The position numbers and the translations under genes were made by a program. DNA of 64,000 nt from Hetaerina americana (taxonomy: Eukaryota; Arthropoda; Insecta; Odonata; Calopterygidae): contig JAKTNV010000017.1 in the NCBI GenBank assembly GCA_022747635.1, positions 2,291,501-2,355,500 of the forward strand, given 5' to 3'. The stretch's first letter is position 1. Each line of letters begins with the position of its first letter. Of the stretch, positions 48,301 through 60,450 are shown in pieces. Below the pieces are notes generated by a model. It saw only the letters and a program-made list of their open reading frames with translations, was not told where the DNA came from and did no database searches.

Positions 48301-50208
48301 GTTCTTTCAAAATTCACCCGAGGCTCGATTGGTATTTCACGTAAGTAGTTCCATACGTAAATATTCCCGGGGGATTAAAAGTTCTTGTCTCGTTCATCGA
48401 CGATGAACCGTTCAAAACGATTTCGATACGTCAAAAAATGCGTATCTATTCGCTTCCCATTCAAGTTCTTTGCCTAATTTACAACGTTTGGGTGGCATAA
48501 AATTGAACCAAAATTTTCGTAGTTCAAGCTGCCAGATGCATGATGAGTGTGTAATGGGGTTATGACACCAGTAATCAAGAAATATTTTACAAGTACGAGT
48601 AGGAGCTCATGAGCACGCAGTTCTAATGTGCTCAACTTATCATGCTCCGCAATTGGTCGACGAGAAAAACGACTTCTGACAAATGGTGAGACCTGAAGAC
48701 CATTCACCGAGACTTGTGATTATTTGAGCAGTGGAATTAAAGGTTAACAGGAAACGAAGAGAAAGTCCAACTCGGACCAAATACCCCTCGAACCATCCCA
48801 CATCCATGGTCTAATACAACTGGTCTCCCAATCGGGATATTAAATTACGGATCCACTAAACAACGAATCTAATGGTGTAATTCAGTTCTCAAATGCATCA
48901 CTATGGAGGGTTTGTGAACAGCTGTATTCATAACCGAACTAAGATGCAAGGAACTACGCCAGGGGAGGCGTCGAAATCCTGAGAGAAATGTGAAAGACAT
49001 TATTTGTTACTACAAGATTTTCAATTATTGAAAATCTTGCAATTTTTTATTATTGAATAACAATATGACATTCTGCTTGAATTCTTGGCACTGAATGAGT
49101 ATTTTTTGTTGACTTATTCTCTTGTGACAAGTGGTTTAGATTACAGCTGTATCAACTAAATATTTACTGTGTCTTTTCAAACCAACCTTAAGGTTTATGA
49201 CTGCGGTTATTTAGTAAATGTAAATAGTTGGAGACTATTCTTTTCATAATTCTCCATTTCTTACATGCTTTCCAAAGACAGCAACTACTTTAATGAGGAA
49301 AATATTTTGGTACTGGGTGGGGTGAAATCATTTTTGAAAAACTGAGCTAATTACCGAGGAAAGAAAGTAAATTGTTTTTCATAGTGCTGAAGGTAATTTA
49401 ATTTATGACATGCAGTTGACTTATAAAAGATGTCTGTTTACAATTGAACGCTCTTTATTGCGGGGGCATTTATTGCGTGTACGTGAAAAAATCCGAGGTT
49501 CTCGTTCCGTAACCACAAAGGTGATTTCTTCTTCATTCGTCATTTTATTCTCTCTCGACTTGAGAAAATGACCTTGAAGTGAAAGGAAAGCGTTAAAATT
49601 AGGTGGAACCATTGGGTATTATATGGATACCAGTCCATGTTACAATTTGAACTTTCGGAGAGGAGAAAGGAACACAAGAATGCCAATACGATTACGAGGA
49701 AAAAAATATAAGCATTCGATAATCTGGAACTCAATATTCACCCATAACATCTGCATTTTCTCAAAGCAAGTTCTTCAGTACCCACACTGCCGTTGTATTT
49801 ATAAATATAATTTCAACGCTTTTATGAACTTACCACTTTGGCCTATATCCGTTTTCTTATAGGCCAGTTTTTTAAACTGATTTCCGAGCATCTTCTTCTA
49901 TGACGAAACAGTATAACTTCTCAAGTAACCAATACAATACTTAACATTCTTAATGCAAATGAACGGGCCTCGTAAACTAAGCGTTACTCTACCGTCACCG
50001 TAATCACCGTATTACATGCAGTTGCCTCAAGGACTGTTTATAACCACCAAAGTCATTTGAAATGAAAATAATCGTTTACACGGGATACCATCCCGATGAC
50101 AGAGGGGCTTACTACGCAATGCATGATTGCGATATTTTAAAATGGATGGATTTCTCAATTCATTTACCACCACTCATTTACAACCAATCGGAACACGATC
50201 CTCACAAT
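48301..50208. other. AT-rich DNA, one perfect hairpin
   Basis: A perfect 12-bp inverted repeat with a 3-base loop (CAAGATTTTCAA / TTGAAAATCTTG) lies at 49013-49039. No gene was recognised. Confidence 0.55.
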
Positions 50209-50210
50209 AA

Positions 50211-50254
<44 letters not shown>

Positions 50255-50319
50255 GTGTATATATATATATAATATATATATATAATATATATATAATATA
50301 TATATATAATATATATATT
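50209..50319. repeat. (TG)n/(TA)n microsatellite, left of SINE-A
   Basis: A short TG run is followed by about 100 bases of TA dinucleotides interrupted by AATATA variants. Confidence 0.95.
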
Positions 50320-50325
50320 TTTTTT

Positions 50326-50605
50326 AAACCATACACACAGTTATCAACCCGAAGGTCGGTTTAGTAGGTGGTGGTAGAGTTCATCCAGTACTAAGCTCTA
50401 TACGGCGTGTGAAATTCACACATCAGGGTAGGGGGGCCAGTTCCTTTCCCTGTGCCGATTATGGTTTCCCAGGAAGATCTGGTACCCGAAAAATCACTTT
50501 AGCTTGGGTGGAGCTGTAGGTGCCCAGAGTGCCTTGCCCGGGAATCGAACCTGGGACCCTCCGGTCAGCAGTCCAACGCTCTACCCCCTCGACTACCACG
50601 ACCCG
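50326..50605 (-). repeat. Full-length SINE-A inside a (TA)n microsatellite
   Basis: The minus strand starts at about 50605 with a tRNA-like head: A-box region GGTAGTCGAGGGGGTAGAGC and B box GGTTCGATTCC (complement of about 50539-50549). The body contains the palindrome GTGTGAATTTCACAC (50407-50421) and ends in a TTTAAAAAAAA tail at about 50326. This is the reference copy for the split copy at 11425-11862 and the short copy at 18550-18716. The B box is a consensus match, so this copy could in principle recruit RNA polymerase III. Confidence 0.85.
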
Positions 50606-50620
50606 TATATATATATTTTT

Positions 50621-50702
<82 letters not shown>

Positions 50703-50706
50703 AAAT
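50606..50706. repeat. (TA)n microsatellite, right of SINE-A
   Basis: About 100 bases of TA dinucleotides with occasional AAATA interruptions. With the left block it suggests the SINE landed in, or seeded, one TA tract. Confidence 0.95.
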
Positions 50707-53689
50707 AAAATTATCGTTTTACTGGAGAGGGCTAAAGAGCACGAAGGTAGAACTATAAATGATTTGCTTGCGAGGGCAACGGACTCCCTGAGATACGCTT
50801 GAATGGAAACACCGACTGGTACCTAATCGGCACCTTCCCCCCTCTGGGAGGTCGTGAATAAAAATCTTTTCCTATTATGGCCACAACAGAGCCGAGTATT
50901 ACATCACAGCAGCGACGCGAAGGCATCCATTCAATGTCAAATCGGCGAGAATATCCGGTCGATTGGCCAACAGGGGATTGCCGAGCTTGAATAAAATTGC
51001 ATTGGGATAATATCACCGTTATTCTTTTTTCCATTAGGTGTGGCGGCGTCAACTTTAAGCCATTCTCTGCTACACCGGCAATGTCAGAAAGAACAGCACT
51101 AAAGCTCGAAGGGGACACTTTTAGTGATCAAATTATTTTTTTTCCAGAAGCATCGACATTTACTATTTGTGTGAATATATTTTTATATAATATATTCCCA
51201 CAGAAAAGTATTTAGTACATATTATTTCCTCCTTTGACGGCCACTACGGCACAAAAGCCCATATTAACATTATGAATCTGAGCAAATATTGTTCAGATGG
51301 GTATGTATATTTCTCGAAGGCGCGTTATTATTGGCATTTTCATAACGGAGGCAGGTAAGCAGTCAAGGTTAGATACCTAGGAAACTGTGGGATGAGATGA
51401 GTCATTCGCTGACAAAATTGTGTATTCAGTATCACAGCTCTTCAATGAAGCTCTAGTTCGGATTAAAGCATATACTATTTTTATTCGCTGCTAACAAGCC
51501 TAAAGGAAAAATACTCGACGAGATGAATTTGGTTTGAACTATCCCTTCCATTCCTTGGCCGTCCGCACTCACAGTGTTCTCCTTCCGAACTTCATCCTCA
51601 CCCCATCCTAGTGTAGATACCCTATTTTATTTATCCGTATCTATATCCATCTACGCAATTCAGCAATCAACAACAACATCAAACCAAAATTAAAATGAGA
51701 CGCCATGGGTTCCCAGAGTTGGCTTACGTATTGGCTTACTGCACTTCCACTATGAACACGAAATATCAATTTGCGAAGAAAATTATTTAAACGGCTTCAT
51801 AATCCGATCCCAGTGTCGCGACAGGAAAAGACAAAAGAGCGATTTTACGAACCAATTCCCACAGAAGGATTTCCCGGCGCGGATTTCAATGAGTATGAGA
51901 AATAAAATGCACTGTCATCACTGGATAAAGCAACAGGAAATTTCATTTACGTTCCCCTTTCGGTTCCACCTTCCTTGTACTGATAATGGAAACAGAAGAC
52001 ATTTGTGGGGAACAAATGACGGAGACGAAGGCGTAGCCAAGCGAATACCTCGAAAATATTTCCCAAACGCCACTAGATAAGATTCCAGACCCACTGACTC
52101 AGCATATGCCTATGCAATGCTCAAGGAATCGACAAACTATCTGAAACAACAATTACGATGACCTCTTATCTCGCAGCGCCACGGCTCATGCGATGCATAG
52201 TTTATTTTGGACGTGTCCCCATAGATAATCCCCGTCCTTCTCGGTGATAAGTTCTCACACGAGTTGCCCCCCAGGCATTCCAATGGAAATAACAGAGTTC
52301 GCCGAGCCCTGCATAGCGCAATACAACCGATAGCACCTTGTTATCCGCGTATGAAAAACCGGCACTAGTTTCCATTTGAATAGTAAATTTTATAGATAAA
52401 AGAGAATCTGCTGAAAATGCAGGCCTGTGTGTATTGAATATCCGAATGACGTCAAGTAGTATTAGTGGGAGTGGCGAGTCTGCCGAAGTCACTTTCGCCG
52501 TTTAGTGTGTTTTGGGATGGTCAGAGTTAGTTGAAAGAGAGTGGAAAAGGTCGAGGTTGGCTTTGGTCTTCGGAACAAAAAAGCTTCTAGAAGGGCGCAA
52601 TCATGCGAGAAATTGCAGTGAGAGGAGTCATCCATAAGACTCACAAGTAGGAGCCCACATGAACACAACTGAGAATGTAACTCAGTACCTCAGTTAAGCG
52701 AACCAGTACACTTGCCATTGAACTAATCCAATCCTCAAAACCAAATTTTTAAGCTACCTACATCAAAATTGTGGAAAAAATCCAGGAGAGGCGGGAGATA
52801 TAAAGCATTAGGTACCCCGAATCAGCGCATCACTGTACACATGTCACATGTACCATCTGATGAAAAGACACCTCTCCAGTCACATTGCTATCAGAGATTC
52901 GACATCTTAGGCCAGCTTGCTCCCAAAAGCAATTTTTCAAATAGCTTCAATCAAATTTTCCCGAAAGGATTAAGGATTTTGGAATTTTATATATTTACAC
53001 GTATAATTGTTTATCACCATATGCCTTTGGTGCCCGGGTGTTCCTGGGATCCCAATGACCTCTTGGCTTGGCCAGTTTCCCAAGGGCCGAACCACGGGAG
53101 ATGACCCTACACCCATGAAAGCCGTTAGTCAGTAACGGGCACTGTTGGCAGGGGGGCAATTGACTCACCTGACTAACCCGACCGTATGACATATAACCTG
53201 ACGGACGTATTGCCTCAATGACCCCTTATGGTAGGACGCAAACATTTTCAATGGCGGCAGCACTTATGAGGATTTTCCTGTGCCGGTAATTCATCCTTAT
53301 CCTTCCGTCCCTTCTCACTTACGAGGATTCGATCTCTCTAGCAAACCTGATCGTACAATTTGAAGTACGAATGCAACTGAATCCCAAAGCTGAGGCCGCC
53401 TTCCAAACGCTCATAGTTGGTACAGGTCAGGTTACATTCCTCTTTCCCATCTGAATCACTTCACGCGTTACTTTATTCATTTAGATCATTTAATTTATTT
53501 ATTCCCACCCATCCCAGAATTCACAATTTAACTATCTATTCCTTCTACTCAAGCTTTACTTACCTAGTTGGCTGAGGGTTTACAATAATTTCTAAATTCA
53601 TTAGAAAATCAGTGTGATATATAAGCGATAAAAATTAACAAAACAAAGGCTGTGAGGTTTTCAAGAAGGAGGAGGGCTAAGTTCATCGT
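50707..53689. other. Mixed DNA, no gene supported
   Basis: A minus frame of 121 codons (51118-50753) and a short plus stretch reading ERAKEHEGRTINDLLARA (about 50725-50780) look protein-like but match nothing I can name. GC-richer sequence at about 53020-53200 and a B-box-like GAGATCGAATCCTCG on the minus strand near 53325 could be repeat remnants. No confident call. Confidence 0.45.
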
Positions 53690-54352
53690 TCAATTACCAG
53701 GCATTAAACTAGAGCAGGCAAACACAATTTCCTTATCTAAGAAGTGCCTTTGACCATAATGGTCAAAGTAGAAAGGGCATCTGAAGCAGAACTGTTTGGC
53801 AAAGAGCTTTTCCCGAGGAGGAGGGAATTGACGACGGGGACGTTGACTAAGGATGCTAATGAAAAGATTACTGCAAAATTTGCAATGCAGCGTGGTTTCG
53901 TTAGGTGCGAAAGCATGGTCGTTAAAGTAAAATAATAGGTATCGAAAGGGTGCTTTTAAACTATGGGTGTGGAGAAGGATGGAAAAGATGAAATGGAAAG
54001 AAAGGAAAATGAGGGAATAAGTACTTCGCATGGTGGGGGAGGAGAGAGAATTGCTGGCAGATATCGATAAGAGACACGTAAGGTGGCTGCAGAAAATTAA
54101 AATTGGCGATGGGATATTAAAGACTGTGATAAGAGGAGAGAACTTTGAGGAAATGAGGAAGGGTAGGGATTGGGGAGGCCTATTAAACGTAATGATGAGA
54201 GGACGGAAGTATGCGAAATTGAAGATGGGTAGTTTGTGATTTGTTAGGTATTTGTAAAGTTTCAGTTTATATTCTGTAAGAAGCAAAGAAATGTATCATT
54301 GTTCAATCTGTCCATCCAAAATCTACCTTGAACGATGGATTACCTAATAATA
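53690..54352 (+). mobile_element. LINE 3' portion, plus-strand copy of the main family
   Basis: The plus strand reads LFGKELFPRRRELTTGTLTK continuing DANEKITAKFAMQRG (about 53787-53900). It then reads AFKLWVWRRMEKMKWKERK with a stop, and EERELLADIDKRHVRWLQK with LKTVIRGENFEEMRKGRDWG to a stop at 54239. This is the same order as the copy at 46944-47600. The 3' end CATCCAAAATCTACC, hairpin and CCTAATAATA tail lie at about 54314-54352. One in-frame stop and several substitutions show decay, but a 69-codon stretch (54030-54239) is still open. Confidence 0.85.
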
Positions 54353-55329
54353 CAATAATTCCTCCTAGATATTTCCAGTAAGGTACCCCGCAATCCATCG
54401 CTCGTGTGTGGCAGGGGGTGACTTCTGACCAGGAGTGCACCAGCCACATAACATATTACTAAAAGGATTGGGCATAAATGAGAAGGAATGCAATTTAAAC
54501 GGTCGGAAAAGCGTCAAAAACAGCTATTTCATGCCTCACAACGTTTCAAATGCTACTCGAACAGCTTCTAGCTGTGCTGTATTAAAGAGTTAAAATGGCA
54601 AAAGAGCTTAAAACTAGGCTATTTAAATTTAAACACATATTTCATGGGCTACTTCTAAGACACATATTCTAATCCGTTGCAGTTTGCGGGAAAATGACCT
54701 TATCTGTCGATTCGGCAGTTAATCGTTCTAATCTCAATTCAGTCATTTATCCTGCTGAACTATAATAGTAGTACGCGTTAAAAATTGCCAAGAAAGATAT
54801 CCGATCCTAATTCGTGGAAATGAATTATCCTCTCATTCTACCTTCGGTCAGTGAATAATTCCCAAACTACCTCTTAAAGTAATCCAGTCACGCACTCCTT
54901 GATTTTATGCTAACTCAGACCCTCCCACAAGAGGGTGTGCCGCCGAGCCTCGAAAACGATCGGGCGCCACTGGGTCATTGAACCAACGGAGTAGACGCCA
55001 CTAGTCTGGCCAAGGGCTAGAAAAACGTGTGCACCAACATTACAAAATTGCTAGAGCAAGCATTTAAAAATAAAGAGCATTTACTTCAACCGAAAATTCT
55101 CGAATCTGAATACATAAAACACGGGCTTAGCAAGATCGTTGACCGTGTGGTACCGGTATAAGTTATTCGTAACTAACTCGAGGCAATGCGAACTAATCGA
55201 ACGATACTCATTACCTAGATTCCTTTTCCAGAGTTTCTCGGGGAGCATAAGACGAGCTTTTCTAGCAAATTTTTCTCCTTCAGTGTTCGAAATCTGATGA
55301 AGTATATTACGTGAATTATCCCATTTCGC
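54353..55329. other. AT-rich spacer
   Basis: No gene or paired repeat was recognised. Confidence 0.55.
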
Positions 55330-55405
55330 ATGCCACTGGTATCGCAGTCGGTCCAGCTAGCTAAGGTTATCGCTAGGGCTTGTGAGCTCGATAGACTACG
55401 TCAAA
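55330..55405 (+). repeat. Degenerate tRNA-like SINE head
   Basis: GGTATCGCAGTCGGTCCAGC resembles an A-box region. TTGTGAGCTCGATAGACTAC, about 35 bases later, resembles a T-arm/B box. The pairing is poor, so at most this is an old SINE head. Confidence 0.35.
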
Positions 55406-57222
55406 CATGACTTAAGTCGAAAATATTAATTTCATATCTTTCTTCTCGTCATTTACCGGATTTTATGCCATACTCTAGACAAAAATGCGACACATGACCC
55501 GATTTCTAATTAAACCACGCGTTTTCCATTTTTATCCTGCAATAAAATTTTATCCAAGGAGAAACATGAACGGCGGCAGGTTAAAGGTAAGGTGAGGGCA
55601 AACAAGAGGCTAACGACATTTCTCGTTAATAGTCACCGAAACTTCCCGATCAACTGGACTCCAATTTTCCACTGACGATTTTTTTCTGTAAATACTCTTG
55701 AAAGGTTTAAATGACCTAGTTAACAAAATATATCTTGGCATACCAGAACTTAATATTCCTCATTAATAATTCAATTTCCTCGAAAAAAACAAATCCTTGG
55801 GCCGCGTTCGATTAAAATGGAATTAGTATTTTTGAATATATGTAAATTTATTTTTAGCTGATTTTTTCACACTGTTTTATCTATTTCTTCAGAAAAGTGG
55901 TGTGCATCTACAAGGAAGTGTAAAATTCACCATGAAAATCGGGTTGTGTAAGCAAAAGAATTAACTACCTGCGAATCCTTCTGGCACTATCCCAGCCGTA
56001 AAATATGAACCAAATATCCGGAAATACAATTATCTTAGAACCAGAGAAAGGATGGTTATCTGGGGGTTATTTATGTTAGTTGTTGCCGTCACTCGCGATG
56101 GAAACAAAAAAGGGAATTCTTCACTGCCGTAGGACTCACTCCGACTAGTATGTCGCCCAAGCTACGCTTTGTTCCGGGTCTCGCAAAAACAACGGTGATC
56201 AGAAAATCAGACCCCTGAGGCAGGGAAAAAAACAAAAGCGGAGAGGGCATTTCTGCCGTTGTCATCTTTGGGTATTTCAAAAATCCATTCGGCACGCGCA
56301 CACGCCACGATTTACTGCCAGGAGCAGAAGCAACGCACTTTTGAAAATAAGAGCAAGGATGCTGGACGGCTAAACTGAGTATCGGAAAAATGCGGAATTA
56401 TAAGAATAGAAATTAAGGACAATGCGATTTACACTGGAAATCATGAAAGGATATCGTTTTTCCGATGACGGGACACGTCCTGCGCATGCTACTAGTACAA
56501 AAATTTCAATGGTCACATTCGAGATTCGGATTCAGGAGCAGCCTTTTTTGGTCTCTTTTCCAAAACATTTAAAAGAAATTTGAACAAACTTAGGATGTAG
56601 CAGGTATCAAGTATTATCATCCACAATGGTGACAAATTAAAGAAAAGGCAAGTATACCAAAGGTAACATGGCACTTAGCAAATTGGATGGAGATCCAACT
56701 AACCATAAAACATCAGCAAATGAAAACCACCATTGAAGACCAAAAGTCAAAATTTGTATAATAGGACACTGACTGAAAGAAAAAAAATTAACATTCATGG
56801 TGCATTGAGTGAACAGAGGGAATGAGAAGAGTGGATTGATAAGTAAATGAACAAAGCAGGGAAACAATTCTGGTAAGAATTTGGAAAGAATTGTTTCGCC
56901 TGTGTTTTTCCCTGCTTTCCCTTTGGAAATAATTTTTTCACTTGTGTTTCCGCCTGTGGACGAACTGCAAAAAACTTAATCATAAATTAATTTTGATCTA
57001 GAGAGGTTTACCATCCACTCCACTTATCCATTGCTTATATCCTCTATGAATAAGTCCAAGGACAAAAGTTAAAAAAATATTCCAAAAATAATACGCACAC
57101 AATATTCCCTTTTGTAAATTTGGAATAGTACCAAGGGTCATATTCAAATTACATTGACATCCTCTGTATCTCAAGGGTTTCTAATCTTTAACCATTTCCA
57201 TCCAAATCAAAGAGTTCAAATA
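55406..57222. other. AT-rich DNA, no gene seen
   Basis: No recognisable protein or repeat partner. An imperfect short inverted stretch lies near 56870-56930 (GTTTCGCCTGTGTTT and a near repeat GTGTTTCCGCCTGTG). Confidence 0.5.
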
Positions 57223-57331
57223 ACGCGAATAATTTTTATACACTGAAATTATTACATTAAAATGCATATTAGCGGATGACTCCGTTAAAAGTTACGGCTG
57301 CGGCATCTCCATCTCCCGCAGTTTCATGGAA
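57223..57331 (-). repeat. Foldback family copy lacking the right hairpin arm
   Basis: On the minus strand it starts TTCCATGAAACTGCGGGAGA, has an internal duplication of GGAGAT, then GTAACTTTTAACGGAGTCAT, CCGCTAATATGCATT and the left hairpin arm (TTCAGTGTATAAAAATTATTCGC). It stops there; the complementary arm seen at 43622-43664 is absent. Confidence 0.8.
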
Positions 57332-57939
57332 TTTAACAGAAGTATATTGAGCACTGAACAGAATTTTTTATGAATCGGATGTTTTCCAGGAAGATCAAAA
57401 ATTCAAACATTAATCCTATACACAGTTTTGATGCTGTATGCTTTCATTCATTTTGTACGACAAAATTTACTCTCAGAAATAGATAGATTATTTAAACATA
57501 GAAAAAGTTATTTCCCAATTAGTATATGTTCAGTTAAAACGACTGGAGGCGCACGGACTTACACAGTTAAAACAAAAAGACATTGCCAAATAGACCGAAA
57601 TGCAATGAAGTGCCCCAAATTGTAGAGGAAAATAATATTAAAGGTGACATTAACAGAATTTGATAATTTAATGCGATGCCAGAAATAAAATAATTATCCC
57701 CCAAAGAGGATAATTGTCACTCGTTATGTCGATAATGACACACTATCTCTTCTTCATGCCCCGGGATTAAATAGAAAAACTTCGATCGGTTCGTGACCCA
57801 CATATCTCATACCGGGAGTCAACATCAAAGTTAACTGAAATATAAATGTATACCTACGCATGCCAATCCGTACACACTGCGAATACCTCAGCATTTTGTC
57901 CCATGTGTTCGTGGAAGAAAAAACGCGTGTTAATTGGCG
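57332..57939. other. AT-rich spacer
   Basis: No feature recognised. Confidence 0.55.
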
Positions 57940-58275
57940 CAGGGAGCAGAGAGCGCGAAAAAATTACACAGCCCACAGATGAGCCCTGGGCGCGAATATG
58001 CCATTAGCATCATCATCGTCTCCCCTTCCCAGGCCAGAACGGGGGAGAGGTCACGGCCTCCCGCCCGTCCATTCCGGAAAGCGCTTTGAGCACTTTCACG
58101 CTCCCGCGGTTTCACCCCGATTGCCATGGCTTTCGCAATTAGACGCCTCGACACGCCGAAAGCGGGCGAGGATCGCGCCTGAGGCACGATCACCCGCCGA
58201 AATGTCGCCAACGAGAAACCACGACTTGAAAAAAATAAATAAAAGGGGCAGATGAAAGAGAGAGAGAAAAACGGC
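57940..58275. other. CpG-rich island
   Basis: GC/CpG-rich sequence with frames open on both strands by composition. No initiating exon with protein character was found. It may be a promoter or enhancer island. Confidence 0.4.
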
Positions 58276-59439
58276 CACGGAGCAAACGGGAATATTCGTG
58301 TCGAAGCCATTAGGGGGAATTTGGGTCGTGTTAACTTACATTAATGCTTATAATTCTTCCCAGGGATAGAGGCGGGGAGAAGTTTACTTACAATTCGACA
58401 ACAATTGTACGCATACAAATGGGAAATACGCCAATATTTTAACATGAAATTGCAGAAAAGTAAGTAACCAAGCACCGTTCATTGTCTGGAGGAGAAGAGA
58501 ATTTAATGATTATTCGAGCTCAATACTTTTAATAATCTTAAATGGCTGAAAAGATCACTTAGATCATTGAATATGACGATCGAGAAAAGTAGTCAACCAA
58601 TCTACGATATCTGTGTGTATATTGTACGTATGCATCAGACTTTTCAGGCTGCCTTCATATAGCACTGAAAAAATTTATTGTTGGTTTCTCAAAAAAAGGA
58701 TGACTAACATAACGCAACTAATAAAACTAAACATCAAATCGTGCGCTAAAAACTAACAACGAAGGCAATAAAGGTGAATTTCCATTGTTACCGCGTCTCG
58801 TAACATGTCTACCTAGGGTAAATTCAACAAAAATACCAGAAAATGGCCAATCCAAGTTTCCACCTTGGCAAAGATAATAATTTTCTAGATTAGCAAATCC
58901 ATTTTTATTATGAATGTTTGACTTTATTCAATCTTTTCCTAACCAAGCAGTATTTCGGGCAGAGATGGAACGAAATGTTCACCCTAGCAGAGAAGTGAGC
59001 ATGGTGTAAAATCAACACGTGAATAAATTTTTACAATTGAAAGCGAAAAAATCAGCATTAAATCTTGTTCTTACCAGTGGGATGTTCATTAGTATGTTAA
59101 ACAGATACCAATAATCATAACTCAATGGACCCACCACACACAATAAATATTCACCATTAATTATTCCAAATATGTTGTTCTCAGGTTGTTAACCTGATCA
59201 GGTCAGGTGAAATTAATAGCAAAATATAGTCTTAACTGGGGCAAGATTGAAACTCTGCAGAAAGTCCGCAGTCATAAGGGATATATGGCTACAGTATATA
59301 TTGCGGTACTGAACCAATAGTATGTTCAACTGACCCAAATATTAATATTTGTTTTAACCACGGCATCAGCAGCAAATTACATTTTTTTAATAACCGGACC
59401 ACCAAACCGCTCACAGAGGCCATGGCTGTAGAAAAATAT
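58276..59439. other. AT-rich spacer
   Basis: No feature recognised. Confidence 0.55.
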
Positions 59440-60450
59440 CGGAATTTTGCATGGATGGACGACAAACGGGGTCACGAGCTCGCCTCGGCATCCTCTTTAA
59501 ATTCTCAGAGGGAAAATCGACGGTGGAATGCGTTGTAAAATCATGGACCACAGCACACCGTCTCGGCACACGGCCTGGGTACGCGCACGCGGTGACTGCG
59601 ACGCAGACGAGGCACACGATAGAGCGGAAGACGAGGGCAAAAGAGACTTAGAAGGAGCGCACTTCTCGTTAATCACTTGACGGAGCGACGGCATAAGAAC
59701 TGCATGCTCAACGATCGGCGCGAGATTTCGAAACCGCGCCGACATCCTTTTTTCCCTTCCCACCCACCCGCCCTGCATGCGAAAGGTGGAGACGCGAGCG
59801 CACGGTGCCCGGAAGCGTGCAGAAAAAGAAAACTGGCGTGCGGCTCGCGAACGCCCGAGTTGGTATCTCACTCTCTTATTTAAACCCGAGCGCGGCTTAC
59901 AATCCATCGATCGCAACATACCAGCGGCAAATAAGGAGGGGTGGGGGAAAGGGTCCACAGACTCCGGCCTCCCCTGATGTTGCGACTTGAACTTTCCCAA
60001 TTCAAGGAGATGGCTCCCGTAGCCCTACTCATATTTACAAGTCCCGAGGATACACTCGAGCTTTTATGATTCTCGCCTTGACATGCGAGGAATAATGCGA
60101 GAGCCCCTGTGGGCACACGGGCTCGATCCCGTCCTAGTGAATGCACACGCGAAGCGGGACGACCACGTTTATGCGGGGCTGGACGTCAGCTGGGACACGG
60201 TAGTATTACGTGCACGCTTCCCGCAGGGGAGAAGCCACCAGGATAATTAGTCGGGAGACCTTACAAACGCAAATGGTCCGTTCAGTTCAAATGGGCAGTC
60301 GACATTCTGCTCGGACCACCGCTTTCGCCTCATGAAAGAAGCAATTAGACCGGGACGTCATAAACAATTACCTTCAGTCAAAATGATCAATCGCGTCGGA
60401 ACATTGCCCGAGTTCGCCTCACTTGGTACGCTCCGAGAAGTACCATTTCT
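59440..60450. other. Large CpG-rich island
   Basis: This is about 1 kb of CpG-rich, non-repetitive sequence. A TATA-like CTTATTTAAACCC (about 59875-59887) lies just upstream of CpG-rich DNA on the plus strand. A T-arm-like ACGGGCTCGATCCCGT (60117-60132) has no matching A box. No exon was recognised. Confidence 0.4.

Noticed and set aside
48001..48348. 115-codon frame ending near a GTAAGT donor as a first exon
   Set aside because: CpG-rich composition explains the open frame and the product is unrecognised; kept only as a remark on the island.
50407..50421. Lac-operator-like palindrome
   Set aside because: The resemblance is coincidental; this is eukaryotic repeat DNA and the palindrome belongs to the SINE body.
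50539..50605. Minus-strand tRNA gene
   Set aside because: The A and B boxes are good, but the sequence continues into a SINE body with a tail and copies occur elsewhere, so it is a SINE head.
50062..50708. Open frames rich in Ile-Tyr repeats
   Set aside because: These are translations of the (TA)n microsatellite and the SINE.
60117..60132. T-arm-like ACGGGCTCGATCCCGT suggesting a tRNA gene
   Set aside because: Six-base loop and no A box or acceptor pairing upstream.
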